From positions 1-43,985 of the IMG/VR virus record IMGVR_UViG_3300025669_000009: a stretch of DNA of 43,985 nt; one strand, given 5' to 3'. Shown piece after piece: positions 7,717-14,312 of this stretch (positions within the stretch are counted from its first letter, which is position 1; every line of letters starts with the position of its first letter). This stretch comes from a virus. The notes beneath the pieces are model-generated. The model was given only the letters and a program-made list of their open reading frames with translations, was not told the DNA's origin and ran no database searches. The position numbers were made by a program, and so were the translations under genes.

Positions 7717-8189
7717 CTCTTCCTCCCCTTGGAACCACGTTTCTTATGAGCATCGTACTTGTCTCTGGCGTGTACCTTCCTATGACAATTGGCACATAAC
7801 ACAACACACTTGTCAAGCTCTGTCTCTATCCTATCTCCCCAGTTTTGTCTAAGTAAGATAACTATATTATTCTTAGGGTCTTTAGTAGTATGGTCTATGT
7901 GATGGAATTCAAACACAGATAGTTCTCTGTCATAAAGTCCACACATGTTGCATCTCCCTCCCAGGCGTTGAATGGCCTTGTCCTTATTGTCCTGATACTT
8001 GGTCCACTTCCACTTATCTCTGTACATCTTCCTTCTGGGTGTATCCTCTTTGGAGTTCTTTGCTCTCCATGCTCTAAGGTACGCACTATAACAATGATTA
8101 CACAGATTGTACCCCTTCTTCCGTCTGTTTGGAGCCCAGTTATCTTCCGTTAGTACCTCGTTGCATGTCTTACAAAAGCATGTGGTCAT
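7713..8189 (-). CDS. HNH endonuclease with N-terminal zinc domain
   Basis: About 158 residues. The N-terminal CFCKTC...GYNLCNHCYSAYLRAWR module is a zinc beta-ribbon often found before HNH domains. The HNH core shows CNMCG, FEFHHIDH, the Asn-containing KDPKNNIV and CANCHRKVH, so the catalytic His and zinc ligands are present. The frame is open to 8243, but the promoter -10 lies inside that extension and AAAGGAG sits before the ATG at 8189. Free-standing phage HNH genes are usually homing or packaging-linked nickases; this one leads a leftward transcript of many genes. Confidence 0.88.
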   Translation of the reverse strand: MTTCFCKTCNEVLTEDNWAPNRRKKGYNLCNHCYSAYLRAWRAKNSKEDTPRRKMYRDKWKWTKYQDNKDKAIQRLGGRCNMCGLYDRELSVFEFHHIDHTTKDPKNNIVILLRQNWGDRIETELDKCVVLCANCHRKVHARDKYDAHKKRGSKGRKR

Positions 8190-8214
8190 ATGGTCAATCT
8201 CCTTTCGTACCCTT

Positions 8215-8243
8215 ATTATAACACGAAGGGGTCCATATGTCAA
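8215..8243 (-). promoter_or_regulatory. Consensus sigma70 promoter, leftward
   Basis: Minus-strand TTGACA (8243-8238), a 17-base spacer and TATAAT (8220-8215), with TGT directly before the -10 (extended -10). Both hexamers are perfect. Transcription should start near 8208, about 20 bases before the HNH gene, and feed the GroES, polymerase, RecA and RuvC genes. Confidence 0.9.
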
Positions 8244-8267
8244 CGAGTAGTATTATACCCACCCCAG

Positions 8268-8282
8268 TAAGTGTATGATATA
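8268..8282 (+). repeat. 15-mer shared with the late promoter region
   Basis: TAAGTGTATGATATA occurs here and at 17358-17372, where it forms the spacer and -10 of the rightward promoter. Here the base after it is T rather than A, giving an extended -10 TGATATATG but no recognisable -35. Any transcript would run antisense into the phosphoesterase gene. The rest of the gap 8244-8347 holds only a weak ACCC/GGGT hairpin near 8310. Confidence 0.45.
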
Positions 8283-8347
8283 TGTACTCTTTTACCATAA
8301 TACCCGTTTCCTGGGTGTAAACCTACTTTTAACATTCGGTCGATATG

Positions 8348-9070
8348 CTAGCGTTGTCTTCCCTTGGCGCCTAATTGCATCGGCACGAAGATAGCATGGC
8401 TAGGACCATATATTATAGCTGCTCCTAGGATACCCTTCTTCTTAGAATACTTAGCATATCTCATAGCTAATGCTGTATTATCACATAAGCAGCCTGTATT
8501 GATAGCAAACCTTAAGGCTTCATGGTTAGCAAAGTAATGTACTGATGCCTCACTGTGACAGTGGCCTTGAGCACATGAGCAACCTTCTAAGATAGCCTTA
8601 TTAAGAGCACCCATAGGCCCTGATGTGTTAATACCATGGTGTACTAATACATCCCATGGTTCTATTATATGCTTAAGAGGTTCTACCTTCCACCCTTTAG
8701 GTAGATGATATAGGTCATTGTATGTCTTGAGGATAACATCTGATAGACCCGCTTCCTTCATCTGTCTTTGAGGTATAAGGTCATGGTTACCTAGTACTAG
8801 TATACCTTTAGGGAACTCTTTAGTTAATGTCTCTACAAACTTCTTAGCTTTCTTATATTCCTTATCAGGTGATGGTGCATCTGGTTCTGTTGTATGGCGA
8901 GACATGGCATGGAAGTCATATAGATCACCTACACATACTACCTCAGCTGCACAACCATAATCCTTATGTACTCTCTTAAGGAAGGATAAGGCTAGTCTAT
9001 GGTGGTATGGTGAATGTAGATCACCGAATACTAATACTGGTTTATGTTTCTTCTTTTTAACAATACTCAT
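8348..9070 (-). CDS. Calcineurin-like metallophosphoesterase
   Basis: A 240-residue two-metal phosphoesterase. The motif series is complete: VFGDLHSPYH (D and H ligands), GDLYDFH, GNHD, HHGINTSG and a late GHCHSEA. Relatives in phages act on nucleic-acid ends, cyclic nucleotides or nucleotide polyphosphates; the substrate cannot be told from sequence. The frame runs to 9127, but AAGGGGGTGTATA before the ATG at 9070 (start MSIVKKKKHK) is the likely site, since the extra 19 codons cross a perfect inverted repeat. Confidence 0.9.
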   Translation of the reverse strand: MSIVKKKKHKPVLVFGDLHSPYHHRLALSFLKRVHKDYGCAAEVVCVGDLYDFHAMSRHTTEPDAPSPDKEYKKAKKFVETLTKEFPKGILVLGNHDLIPQRQMKEAGLSDVILKTYNDLYHLPKGWKVEPLKHIIEPWDVLVHHGINTSGPMGALNKAILEGCSCAQGHCHSEASVHYFANHEALRFAINTGCLCDNTALAMRYAKYSKKKGILGAAIIYGPSHAIFVPMQLGAKGRQR

Positions 9071-9097
9071 TATACACCCCCTTGTTCCTATGGGAGA

Positions 9098-9117
9098 GGT
9101 ATACACTATTGTATACC
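9098..9117. promoter_or_regulatory. Perfect inverted repeat between SSB-like and phosphoesterase genes
   Basis: GGTATACA-CTAT-TGTATACC: 8-base arms around a 4-base loop. It lies 19 bases after the SSB-like stop and 28 bases before the phosphoesterase ATG. There is no T tract, so an operator or mRNA-stabilising hairpin is more likely than a terminator. Confidence 0.6.
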
Positions 9118-9136
9118 CAACCCACAAGAAAGGAAA

Positions 9137-9688
9137 TTAATATGGAGCTGTTGTACTGGTATCTGCATTTTCTAACTGCTTCTTTACTCTTGCTTCATAC
9201 ATAGCTTTAAGATCAAAGGTTTGTACTTCAGCCATGATGGTCTTAAGGTTATCTAACCCTGCTGGAGCTTTGATATCATCTACTGCAAAGGCTGTCTTAT
9301 CTGTTCTATTGATGTGTATAACTGTACCATCGAAGTAACCTTCACCTTTAAGCTCTTCTTTCTCTCTTAAGGCTCTAGCAAAGGAAGCAGGACCTTCTGC
9401 TATTGTCATAGTAGGAGTACCTGTACCATCTAAGGTAAGGAAGTTTATCTGCATAGCAAACCTAGCCTTATTACCTTCTTGACACATTACACAGTTCTCT
9501 CCTGTACATACACCTGCGAACTTACTGTTAGGATATTCACCTTCCCAGTGGGTATATGTCTCTTGAGGTTCACCTACAAATACACCTGTAGTCTTACTGT
9601 TTACCTTAAACCTAGTACGTACTATCTCTGCGAAGTCATCTCCTCCACCTTTCTTAGCCGCTGCTGGTAGATCTAGTTTACTAAACAT
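9137..9688 (-). CDS. Single-stranded DNA-binding-like protein
   Basis: A 183-residue protein with a Gly/Lys-rich N-terminus, a Cys cluster CTGENCVMC that could bind zinc, beta-rich segments compatible with an OB fold (ARFAMQINFLTLDG, YFDGTVIHINRT) and a helical tail ending QLENADTSTTAPY. Zinc within a phage SSB has precedent in T4 gp32, although I see no direct sequence match. Context supports the call: its ATG overlaps the stop of the exonuclease gene, with a good ribosome site (AGGAGGAAAGTA). The typical acidic SSB tail is absent. Confidence 0.72.
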   Translation of the reverse strand: MFSKLDLPAAAKKGGGDDFAEIVRTRFKVNSKTTGVFVGEPQETYTHWEGEYPNSKFAGVCTGENCVMCQEGNKARFAMQINFLTLDGTGTPTMTIAEGPASFARALREKEELKGEGYFDGTVIHINRTDKTAFAVDDIKAPAGLDNLKTIMAEVQTFDLKAMYEARVKKQLENADTSTTAPY

Positions 9689-10509
9689 TACTTTCCTCCT
9701 TGGTTAAACTGCTCTAAGTTAAATTGCTCTAGGAAGTCACTCAACACGAGCTTCATATCCCATTTAAGTAGTATCTTCTCATCCCCTGGTGCGTAGAATC
9801 CTTTCACTAACATGTTAAAGTTCTCGTGTTTCCATGCTTCTAGTCTATGTAGGAAGCCTTTGTATAGGTAGTCTATATGAGTATATACATTAGTAGCTTC
9901 CATTCTATTGGTCTTAACTGATGGGTTTACTACCTGTAGTTCATCTACCTTTATACCTGTCATAGATTCATAAGCCTTAGCATAAGCTGCCATCTGTTCA
10001 CCTGTCTTAACCATCTTAGAGGGACTATATCTAAAGTATGTATGTTTCTTAGGGTCATATCCTCTTAGATCACCTGTCTTATAATCTATAACTCTTATCT
10101 TATCCTTCTTAGTTCTTACTATAAGATCTACAGTACCTCCAAATACATGGTCTAGATGTACTAATGATACCTCTGTACCTATAACCTCCTTCCACTCCTG
10201 CTTGTCAATCCATTGACATGTCTCTGTATATAAAGCCTTATACTTCTCTGGTACTTCTACTGTCACGCCTTTGGTGTAGTTCTCAAAGGCATCATGTAAC
10301 ATAGTACCTATAGCAGCAGAAGCATCTCTTATAGCATTAGACTTAGCTATACCTACCTTAGCTCTCCAGTTGTCTAATCCTCCACTATCCCACTTCCATA
10401 ACCCTAATATAGATGATGGTGATGGATGAGGTTCAGGTCTATGATCATATATACTATACCTAAACCCTGTATCCTTATCTTCCCACTTCTTTATCCTATT
10501 CGGTATCAT
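9688..10509 (-). CDS. PD-(D/E)XK exonuclease, RecB/Cas4-like
   Basis: A 273-residue nuclease with the full PD-(D/E)XK set: H72 in GTMLHDAFE, E113 in GTEVSLVH, D128 in GGTVDLIV, D142 and K144 in VIDYKTGD, and the QMAAYAKAY helix (Q172, Y176). Such phage enzymes process DNA ends to give single strands for recombination. No cysteine cluster is visible, so it is not a Cas4-type iron-sulfur form. It overlaps the SSB-like gene downstream and the 49-residue zinc protein upstream, which fits an exonuclease-SSB-RecA pathway. Confidence 0.93.
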   Translation of the reverse strand: MIPNRIKKWEDKDTGFRYSIYDHRPEPHPSPSSILGLWKWDSGGLDNWRAKVGIAKSNAIRDASAAIGTMLHDAFENYTKGVTVEVPEKYKALYTETCQWIDKQEWKEVIGTEVSLVHLDHVFGGTVDLIVRTKKDKIRVIDYKTGDLRGYDPKKHTYFRYSPSKMVKTGEQMAAYAKAYESMTGIKVDELQVVNPSVKTNRMEATNVYTHIDYLYKGFLHRLEAWKHENFNMLVKGFYAPGDEKILLKWDMKLVLSDFLEQFNLEQFNQGGK

Positions 10510-10645
10510 CCTCTTCCTCCTCTAGGTCTTCCTCACATATCTCATGATCATGTCCTTCATCCCACACAAGGCTAGTACACCCACACTCAGGACAATTACA
10601 CAAATTACCCATCCAACCACAATTAGGACATTCCATACATGCCAT
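10496..10645 (-). CDS. Small Cys-rich acidic protein, 49 residues
   Basis: Starts MACMECPNCGWMGNLCNC and carries CPNC and CPEC pairs typical of a zinc ribbon, then a very acidic tail (EEDLEEEEDDTE). The ATG at 10645 follows AAGGGGGTATATA. Its last 14 bases overlap the exonuclease start. It may be a zinc-dependent accessory of the exonuclease, by position only. Confidence 0.72.
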   Translation of the reverse strand: MACMECPNCGWMGNLCNCPECGCTSLVWDEGHDHEICEEDLEEEEDDTE

Positions 10646-10679
10646 TATATACCCCCTTATTCAGCCGCTAGTGGGGGTA

Positions 10680-10717
10680 CATTGAACGATTACCCCCTAA
10701 CCCATACCCTTACCCCT
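10680..10717 (-). repeat. Interspersed intergenic element, copy R1
   Basis: Contains TACCCTTACCCCT (10705-10717), an exact 13-mer also found at 14616 and 43137, and upstream CATTGAACG, a weak match to the CACTGGACG core of the other copies. It fills most of the gap between two very small genes. This is the most diverged member of the family. Confidence 0.55.
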
Positions 10718-10815
10718 TATTTTGTTCTTATCAGTCGCCTACATCTCTGACAGATTATACCGCCCATCTTCTGTATAGGCTTATGTCCTAGTAGCCAGCA
10801 TAAGAATAATCTCAT
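10717..10815 (-). CDS. Tiny CxxC protein, 32 residues
   Basis: The ATG at 10815 has AGGAGAGTGAT upstream. The peptide begins MRLFLCWLLGHKPIQKMGG and ends ICQRCRRLIRTK: a hydrophobic start, a CxxLxGH motif and a CxxC, the pattern of the very short DUF1660-like phage proteins. The CxLxGH cysteine and histidine with the later CxxC could form one zinc site. Confidence 0.68.
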   Translation of the reverse strand: MRLFLCWLLGHKPIQKMGGIICQRCRRLIRTK

Positions 10816-10816
10816 A

Positions 10817-11140
10817 TCACTCTCCTATCTTGCGGATGGCTTCTGCTAAATCATAACACGTTCTTATGTGGCTTCTTATCGCCATTTCAACAGGCTTACC
10901 CATGCGTGGTTGGCTCTCATACTTCTTTCTTGAATCGGTTACAACCTTCGCACACTTCTCTATAGTAAGCTCTTCAGTGTGTTTTATAGTCTCTGCTATC
11001 TTCTTGCGGAGGAAGGCTTCAAATCGTTCAAGTCCTGTGTCCGATAGCAAATTGTCACCAGTCTCTATATTGTCAATATCTAGGAGGCTATGTGCTTTTG
11101 TTCTAAACTCCTCCACTATATCGTCTATATATTTACTCAT
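10817..11140 (-). CDS. Hypothetical helical protein
   Basis: A 107-residue, mostly alpha-helical, charged protein (DIVEEFRTKAHSLLDIDN; ERFEAFLRKKIAETIKHTEE), resembling small phage proteins that pair with nucleases, but I cannot name a family. The ATG at 11140 overlaps the stop of the 84-residue gene (four bases), with GGGGGGAGTT upstream. Confidence 0.75.
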   Translation of the reverse strand: MSKYIDDIVEEFRTKAHSLLDIDNIETGDNLLSDTGLERFEAFLRKKIAETIKHTEELTIEKCAKVVTDSRKKYESQPRMGKPVEMAIRSHIRTCYDLAEAIRKIGE

Positions 11141-11391
11141 AACTCCCCCCGTATCTCTTTCTTAATGGCTTCTAGTTCGTCCTTCATGTCCTGCGCACCG
11201 ATAAGGTAAGCGATCTCATCGCTCGATGGGTTAATACTGTGTATTTGTTTCTTGATCTCGAATATCTTCTTCTCCAACGTAAGCCTATCGAGGATAGAGT
11301 CTATCTTGGATAGCCACCAATCCTCTATTCTACATGTTATGATCGCTTCAGATATCCCTATCTCTTTCCTAAACTCTTCTTTTAGTTTCAT
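11137..11391 (-). CDS. Hypothetical helical protein
   Basis: An 84-residue charged protein with predicted long helices (LTLEKKIFEIKKQIHSIN; AQDMKDELEAIKKEIRGEL). AAGGAGGAGAT precedes the ATG at 11391, which overlaps the stop of the 36-residue gene. No family recognised. Confidence 0.75.
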   Translation of the reverse strand: MKLKEEFRKEIGISEAIITCRIEDWWLSKIDSILDRLTLEKKIFEIKKQIHSINPSSDEIAYLIGAQDMKDELEAIKKEIRGEL

Positions 11392-11498
11392 ATCTCCTCC
11401 TTAAAAACCATCGTTGCGGGTGGCAGACTTAATGGCTTCTCTGCATGACCCAATGTTGCCAACACATCAGCACCCGCTTCGATGATTCTATTCTGCAT
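11388..11498 (-). CDS. Possible 36-residue protein
   Basis: A short frame starting MQNRIIEAGADVLATLGH whose ATG overlaps the end of the 40-residue gene and whose TGA overlaps the next ATG (ATGA). Overlap at both ends is typical of this genome's coupled genes. There is no independent ribosome site, so expression would depend on re-initiation. Confidence 0.5.
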   Translation of the reverse strand: MQNRIIEAGADVLATLGHAEKPLSLPPATMVFKEEI

Positions 11499-11610
11499 TA
11501 AGTGCTTCTAAAGCTTCCTCGTGTGTTTCGTAATAGATCTCATCTTTAACCTTGTCTAAAGGTCTAGACCATATGACACCTTCCTCTATAACAAATACAA
11601 ACTTAATCAC
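11488..11610 (-). CDS. Small acidic protein with GTG start, 40 residues
   Basis: A GTG at 11610 follows a strong AAGGAGGCCAA. The protein runs VIKFVFVIEEGVIWSRPLDK and ends in an acidic helix (THEEALEALNAE). A short beta strand plus helix, no family recognised. Good ribosome site and codon pattern make it credible despite its size. Confidence 0.65.
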   Translation of the reverse strand: MIKFVFVIEEGVIWSRPLDKVKDEIYYETHEEALEALNAE

Positions 11611-11657
11611 TTGGCCTCCTTGTCAATGCGGGACATCTCTTTAAGTATACACTTCAT
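11607..11657 (-). CDS. Possible 16-residue leader peptide
   Basis: MKCILKEMSRIDKEAK follows GGGAAGGGCTT and ends with TGA overlapping the GTG of the next gene. The ribosome site of the downstream gene is encoded inside it, so it could couple or time that gene's translation. Too short to be certain. Confidence 0.35.
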   Translation of the reverse strand: MKCILKEMSRIDKEAK

Positions 11658-11685
11658 AAGCCCTTCCCACATTATGTTTCATTAT

Positions 11686-11711
11686 GTCGGTACTTACAGA
11701 TATATACCGAC
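11686..11711. promoter_or_regulatory. Inverted repeat, possible operator
   Basis: GTCGGTA and TACCGAC arms separated by 12 bases in the gap upstream of the small genes at 11.4-11.6 kb. There is no T tract. It lies 44 bases from a second inverted repeat (11755-11772). Confidence 0.45.
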
Positions 11712-11754
11712 TTATCTATTACTACTAAACCATGATAACTTTGTTATACCTTGA

Positions 11755-11772
11755 CACAATATTAGTATTGTG
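11755..11772. promoter_or_regulatory. Inverted repeat after the 77-residue gene
   Basis: CACAATA-TTAG-TATTGTG, a perfect 7-base stem with a 4-base loop, just beyond the stop at 11778. Immediately upstream on the minus strand is GGAGGAGATAACA, this genome's usual ribosome site, but followed by GTC instead of ATG. The gap 11611-11777 holds no credible gene other than the leader-like peptide. Confidence 0.45.
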
Positions 11773-11777
11773 GACTG

Positions 11778-12011
11778 TTATCTCCTCCACATATGAGGCA
11801 CTGTAAACCTCTCTAAAAGTTGCACTACTTTACACCAGAAATCACACTTTGTAGTGTAAGCCGTGTTGCTATCCCTAGAATTTTTTGTTGTCAATGTGTT
11901 GCTATCATGACAGTTTCCTTTACACTTGTTCACAAGTGTAGATGTTTTGCACACCTCGAATACATCGAAGCCTCCACCTACTGGGAACCTTCTGTATTCA
12001 CATCTGTCCAT
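11778..12011 (-). CDS. Small cysteine-rich protein
   Basis: A 77-residue basic protein with six cysteines spread through it (MDRCEYRRF, VCKTS, NKCKGNCHD, KCDFWCK). Spacing does not match a standard zinc finger. The ATG at 12011 follows AAAGGAGATAACA and is about 33 bases from the predicted start of the 12.05 kb promoter, so it would be the first gene of that transcript. No family recognised. Confidence 0.68.
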   Translation of the reverse strand: MDRCEYRRFPVGGGFDVFEVCKTSTLVNKCKGNCHDSNTLTTKNSRDSNTAYTTKCDFWCKVVQLLERFTVPHMWRR

Positions 12012-12050
12012 TGTTATCTCCTTTAAAGACTTTCTTTTATTGTATGTCCT

Positions 12051-12079
12051 ATTATACCATACTATGTGTGGTATGTCTA
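12051..12079 (-). promoter_or_regulatory. Near-consensus sigma70 promoter, leftward
   Basis: Minus-strand TAGACA (12079-12074), a 17-base spacer and TATAAT (12056-12051) with TGG before it (extended -10). One mismatch in the -35. A tandem repeat abuts the -35. It should drive the 77-residue gene and probably the exonuclease and SSB-like genes. Confidence 0.85.
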
Positions 12080-12110
12080 CTAGTAAAGTTAATATCTAGT
12101 AAAGTTAATA
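12080..12110. repeat. Tandem 15-base repeat beside a promoter
   Basis: CTAGTAAAGTTAATA occurs at 12080-12094 and 12096-12110, a 16-base period. The copies lie directly upstream of the -35 at 12079-12074 and after the stop of the zinc protein gene, a natural place for an activator or repressor to bind. Confidence 0.6.
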
Positions 12111-12302
12111 ATCATCATCAGGTGTAAATACTACAGTTAGCTCATCCTCTTCCATATAAGCCTCACCATCATCATCACTAAACAAACCACCATGAAGTAA
12201 TACTCTACATATATCACATAGATGTTTACCATCTAGTAAGGCTTCTTCTACTTCACACATATCTAGTATATTCTCACACTCATCACATGTTAGGTGGTTC
12301 AT
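12105..12302 (-). CDS. Small acidic zinc-ribbon protein
   Basis: A 65-residue protein with CDECENILDMC and CDIC near the N-terminus, matching a zinc ribbon, followed by a very acidic half ending TPDDDY. The ATG at 12302 overlaps the stop of the sigma-like gene and has AAGGAGATAAT. This coupling suggests it could be a partner of that protein. Confidence 0.75.
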   Translation of the reverse strand: MNHLTCDECENILDMCEVEEALLDGKHLCDICRVLLHGGLFSDDDGEAYMEEDELTVVFTPDDDY

Positions 12303-12823
12303 ATTATCTCCTTAACCCAGGGAACCTTACTGTTACCCTCTTGTAATTGTTTATAGTATCTCTTAATATACTTCTTACGATATATACCATGAGAAGCTGT
12401 TATACCTCTATCCTTACATACATCCTTTAGCTTCTGTCCTTCCATAAGAGAGCATATAAAGGATCTTCTCCATTCATCAAGGGTATCTAAGAACTCAGTA
12501 CAAGCTACTGTAGATAATGTATTATTGGTGTCTTCTAACCACTCTACGTTAACCACAGGCTTATAACCTCTCTTACCATTATAATATATCTTCCTTAAAC
12601 AATCAGTAATACACCACCTAGTATTCAACTTCAACAGCTTACGCATAGACAGCTTATCCAGATCAGGGAACTTACATATAGTCTCCCACAGGTGCAGCCT
12701 TAAAGCCTCATCTATCTGCTCCATAGCCCAAGCATTACTACTACTCCTAATAGCTGCCCACATCTTGCCATATTTAAGCATATCAAGGTATAAAGCTACC
12801 TTCTCATCCCTCGTCAATATCAT
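12299..12823 (-). CDS. Divergent sigma-factor-like protein
   Basis: About 174 residues. The N-terminal half (LYLDMLKYGKMWAAI, then EALRLHLWETICKFPD and NTRWCITDCLRKIYYNG) follows the helix pattern of sigma70 region 2. The C-terminal segment SLMEGQKLKDVCKDRGITAS followed by HGIYRKKYIKRYYKQL looks like the region 4 helix-turn-helix. It would recruit host RNA polymerase to phage promoters or act as a transcription regulator. The similarity is structural in pattern, not strong in sequence. The start at 12823 follows GGAGAGG; the ATG at 12838 is an alternative. It lies downstream of the 13.8 kb promoter. Confidence 0.6.
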   Translation of the reverse strand: MILTRDEKVALYLDMLKYGKMWAAIRSSSNAWAMEQIDEALRLHLWETICKFPDLDKLSMRKLLKLNTRWCITDCLRKIYYNGKRGYKPVVNVEWLEDTNNTLSTVACTEFLDTLDEWRRSFICSLMEGQKLKDVCKDRGITASHGIYRKKYIKRYYKQLQEGNSKVPWVKEII

Positions 12824-12968
12824 AATCAACCTCTCCATTCCTCTCCAACCTCTCAGCCTCTATCGTCCACCTCTCCAGCTCAGGATTATCAGCATCCCAA
12901 TGAATCTCTATCTCCTTACCTTCTCTATCCTTATCAATACTCAACAATATAATCCCCTTAACCATCAT
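12804..12968 (-). CDS. Small charged protein, 54 residues
   Basis: Double ATG at 12968/12965 after GGAGGTGGGAA. The protein has an N-terminal strand (MMVKGIILLSIDKDREGKEI) and a long charged helix (NPELERWTIEAERLERNGEV). Its end overlaps the sigma-like start. No family recognised. Confidence 0.7.
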   Translation of the reverse strand: MMVKGIILLSIDKDREGKEIEIHWDADNPELERWTIEAERLERNGEVDYDIDEG

Positions 12969-13023
12969 TTCCCACCTCCAACCTCTCAATACAGGCTAAT
13001 AATAAAATCCTCAAACCACTCCA

Positions 13024-13464
13024 TTAGTAATCACCTTTCTTGCACTGAAGGCAGGTAAGTCCCAGCTCCCTCCATGCTTCAACGACGCGCTGTCTATCGT
13101 CTATGCAGAATAGAACGTCATAATGGGGTTCTATGTGATAGTGGTATATTTTCTTCTTTACCTCACTGTCTTGTGTACTATCTCCATCGGCTCGCATGTA
13201 TAATCTATCATACTCTATATGATTTTGACTCAGCCACAGTTCAGTGACATCTCTAAATTCTTCGTACCTACCAGTTACTAGAATAATCCTATAAGCGTCG
13301 CTAAATCTCTCTAAGACGGTCTTGCACCAAATATTCAGGGCATCAGTAACACAAGACTCTGAGAAGGATCTCCAGTCCTTATGCGCTCCACTTAAGAAGT
13401 GAATTCGATGGTCTATATTTGCAAGCGTCCCATCAATGTCACATATTATTGCTTGTTGTTTCAT
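13024..13464 (-). CDS. HAD phosphatase like polynucleotide kinase 3'-phosphatase
   Basis: About 146 residues. Motif I IICDIDGTLAN, motif II IILVTGRYEE, then LYMRADGDSTQDSEVKKKIYH, and motif IV LFCIDDRQRVVEAWRELGL followed by a short GDY end. This arrangement matches the phosphatase half of T4 polynucleotide kinase, which removes 3' phosphates from DNA or RNA ends. The kinase half is absent. The start at 13464 has AAAGGAG at good spacing. It could heal ends for a ligase of the host, since none is seen here. Confidence 0.85.
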   Translation of the reverse strand: MKQQAIICDIDGTLANIDHRIHFLSGAHKDWRSFSESCVTDALNIWCKTVLERFSDAYRIILVTGRYEEFRDVTELWLSQNHIEYDRLYMRADGDSTQDSEVKKKIYHYHIEPHYDVLFCIDDRQRVVEAWRELGLTCLQCKKGDY

Positions 13465-13512
13465 AATCATTCTCCTTTATACCCAGCGTCACAATATAAA
13501 CCAGTCACATTA

Positions 13513-13716
13513 TTACTTACTATCCTCTATATATACTATCTTACTCTTACATACCTCAGTAGTACCCCCCATACTTTTGACAGTAAGAGTATAATCATCC
13601 TTCCTAATATCCACAAGCATACCTCTCTGAGGCTTAAGATCATCATCACTAGTAGATATAACATTCTCTATACATAACTCATGTCCATCATCAAACCTTA
13701 TAACTATCTTCCTCAT
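13513..13716 (-). CDS. Small beta-rich hypothetical protein
   Basis: A 67-residue protein of alternating strands (MRKIVIRFDDGHELCIENVI; DDYTLTVKSMGG; KIVYIED). TTGGAGGTTAT precedes the ATG. First gene of the transcript from the 13.8 kb promoter, about 45 bases downstream of the predicted start site. No family recognised. Confidence 0.7.
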   Translation of the reverse strand: MRKIVIRFDDGHELCIENVISTSDDDLKPQRGMLVDIRKDDYTLTVKSMGGTTEVCKSKIVYIEDSK

Positions 13717-13767
13717 ATAACCTCCAATATCCTAGTATGTAGGTGCACGGCTGCCCCTTATGCTCTT

Positions 13768-13796
13768 ATTATACCACACAGAACCTCATTTGTCAA
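13768..13796 (-). promoter_or_regulatory. Consensus sigma70 promoter, leftward
   Basis: Minus-strand TTGACA (13796-13791), 17-base spacer and TATAAT (13773-13768) with TGG before it (extended -10). Both hexamers are perfect. The -35 overlaps the last codons of the 97-residue gene. It drives the small beta-rich protein, the HAD phosphatase and the sigma-like gene. Confidence 0.9.
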
Positions 13797-14079
13797 GTAG
13801 CAGCCCTTCTCGTCGCTCTAACTCCTTGAAATATATCCACAATTTCTCAGGGTGTTTTAACCCCTCCAATATACACAGTCGAGGCACGTTGATTTTATTG
13901 AGGATTTCCGCCCCAAAAGTCCTAAGCCACCGTTTTGCTTCAGCTTTTGAATAACTGTACCCCCTATCTTCCTCATAAGCTACAGGATACTCCATCGTTA
14001 TGTCCTCTATCGCTTGTATAATAACCTTAATCAATAGCATCCTCTCCCCAGGCTCTAGCTCTTCTATCGGTGTTCTCAT
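13786..14079 (-). CDS. Hypothetical protein
   Basis: A 97-residue helical protein (EELEPGERMLLIKVIIQAIE; KAEAKRWLRTFGAEILN) of a type seen in phages beside DNA metabolism genes, with a possible short DNA-binding helix pair, but I cannot name it. Its ATG overlaps the stop of the 54-residue gene; a consensus promoter starts inside its 3' end. Confidence 0.75.
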   Translation of the reverse strand: MRTPIEELEPGERMLLIKVIIQAIEDITMEYPVAYEEDRGYSYSKAEAKRWLRTFGAEILNKINVPRLCILEGLKHPEKLWIYFKELERREGLLLDK

Positions 14080-14240
14080 ACCTCCCCCTCCAGCCCCATA
14101 ACAGTACGTAGAAGCTGTATATACATCTGTTTAGTACCATTATCTATATTCATCTCATCCCACAACATATCACAAGCTACAAGAGCCTCCCACCTAAGCT
14201 TCTCCACCCTATCATCCTCTAGCATAGTATCAGTATCCAT
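14076..14240 (-). CDS. Small acidic helical protein, 54 residues
   Basis: The ATG at 14240 follows AAGGAAGATAGATC. The protein reads MDTDTMLEDDRVEKLRWEAL and continues as a helix-rich chain; the TGA overlaps the next ATG. No family recognised. Confidence 0.68.
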   Translation of the reverse strand: MDTDTMLEDDRVEKLRWEALVACDMLWDEMNIDNGTKQMYIQLLRTVMGLEGEV

Positions 14241-14243
14241 GAT

Positions 14244-14312
14244 CTATCTTCCTTTCATTATAAAGTGACATACTATAGCTATAAACACAACAAACATAAA
14301 CAACTCATACAT
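14244..14312 (-). CDS. Membrane micropeptide, 22 residues
   Basis: MYELFMFVVFIAIVCHFIMK followed by GR is a single hydrophobic helix with a basic end. GAGGAGGATGGGGCTT lies before the ATG at 14312; an in-frame ATG at 14321 would add three residues. It overlaps the end of the upstream gene and stops four bases before the next start. Confidence 0.5.
   Translation of the reverse strand: MYELFMFVVFIAIVCHFIMKGR

Noticed and set aside
8190-8243. 18-residue N-terminal extension of the HNH protein
   Set aside because: It spans the consensus promoter and likely transcription start; the ATG at 8189 has the ribosome site.
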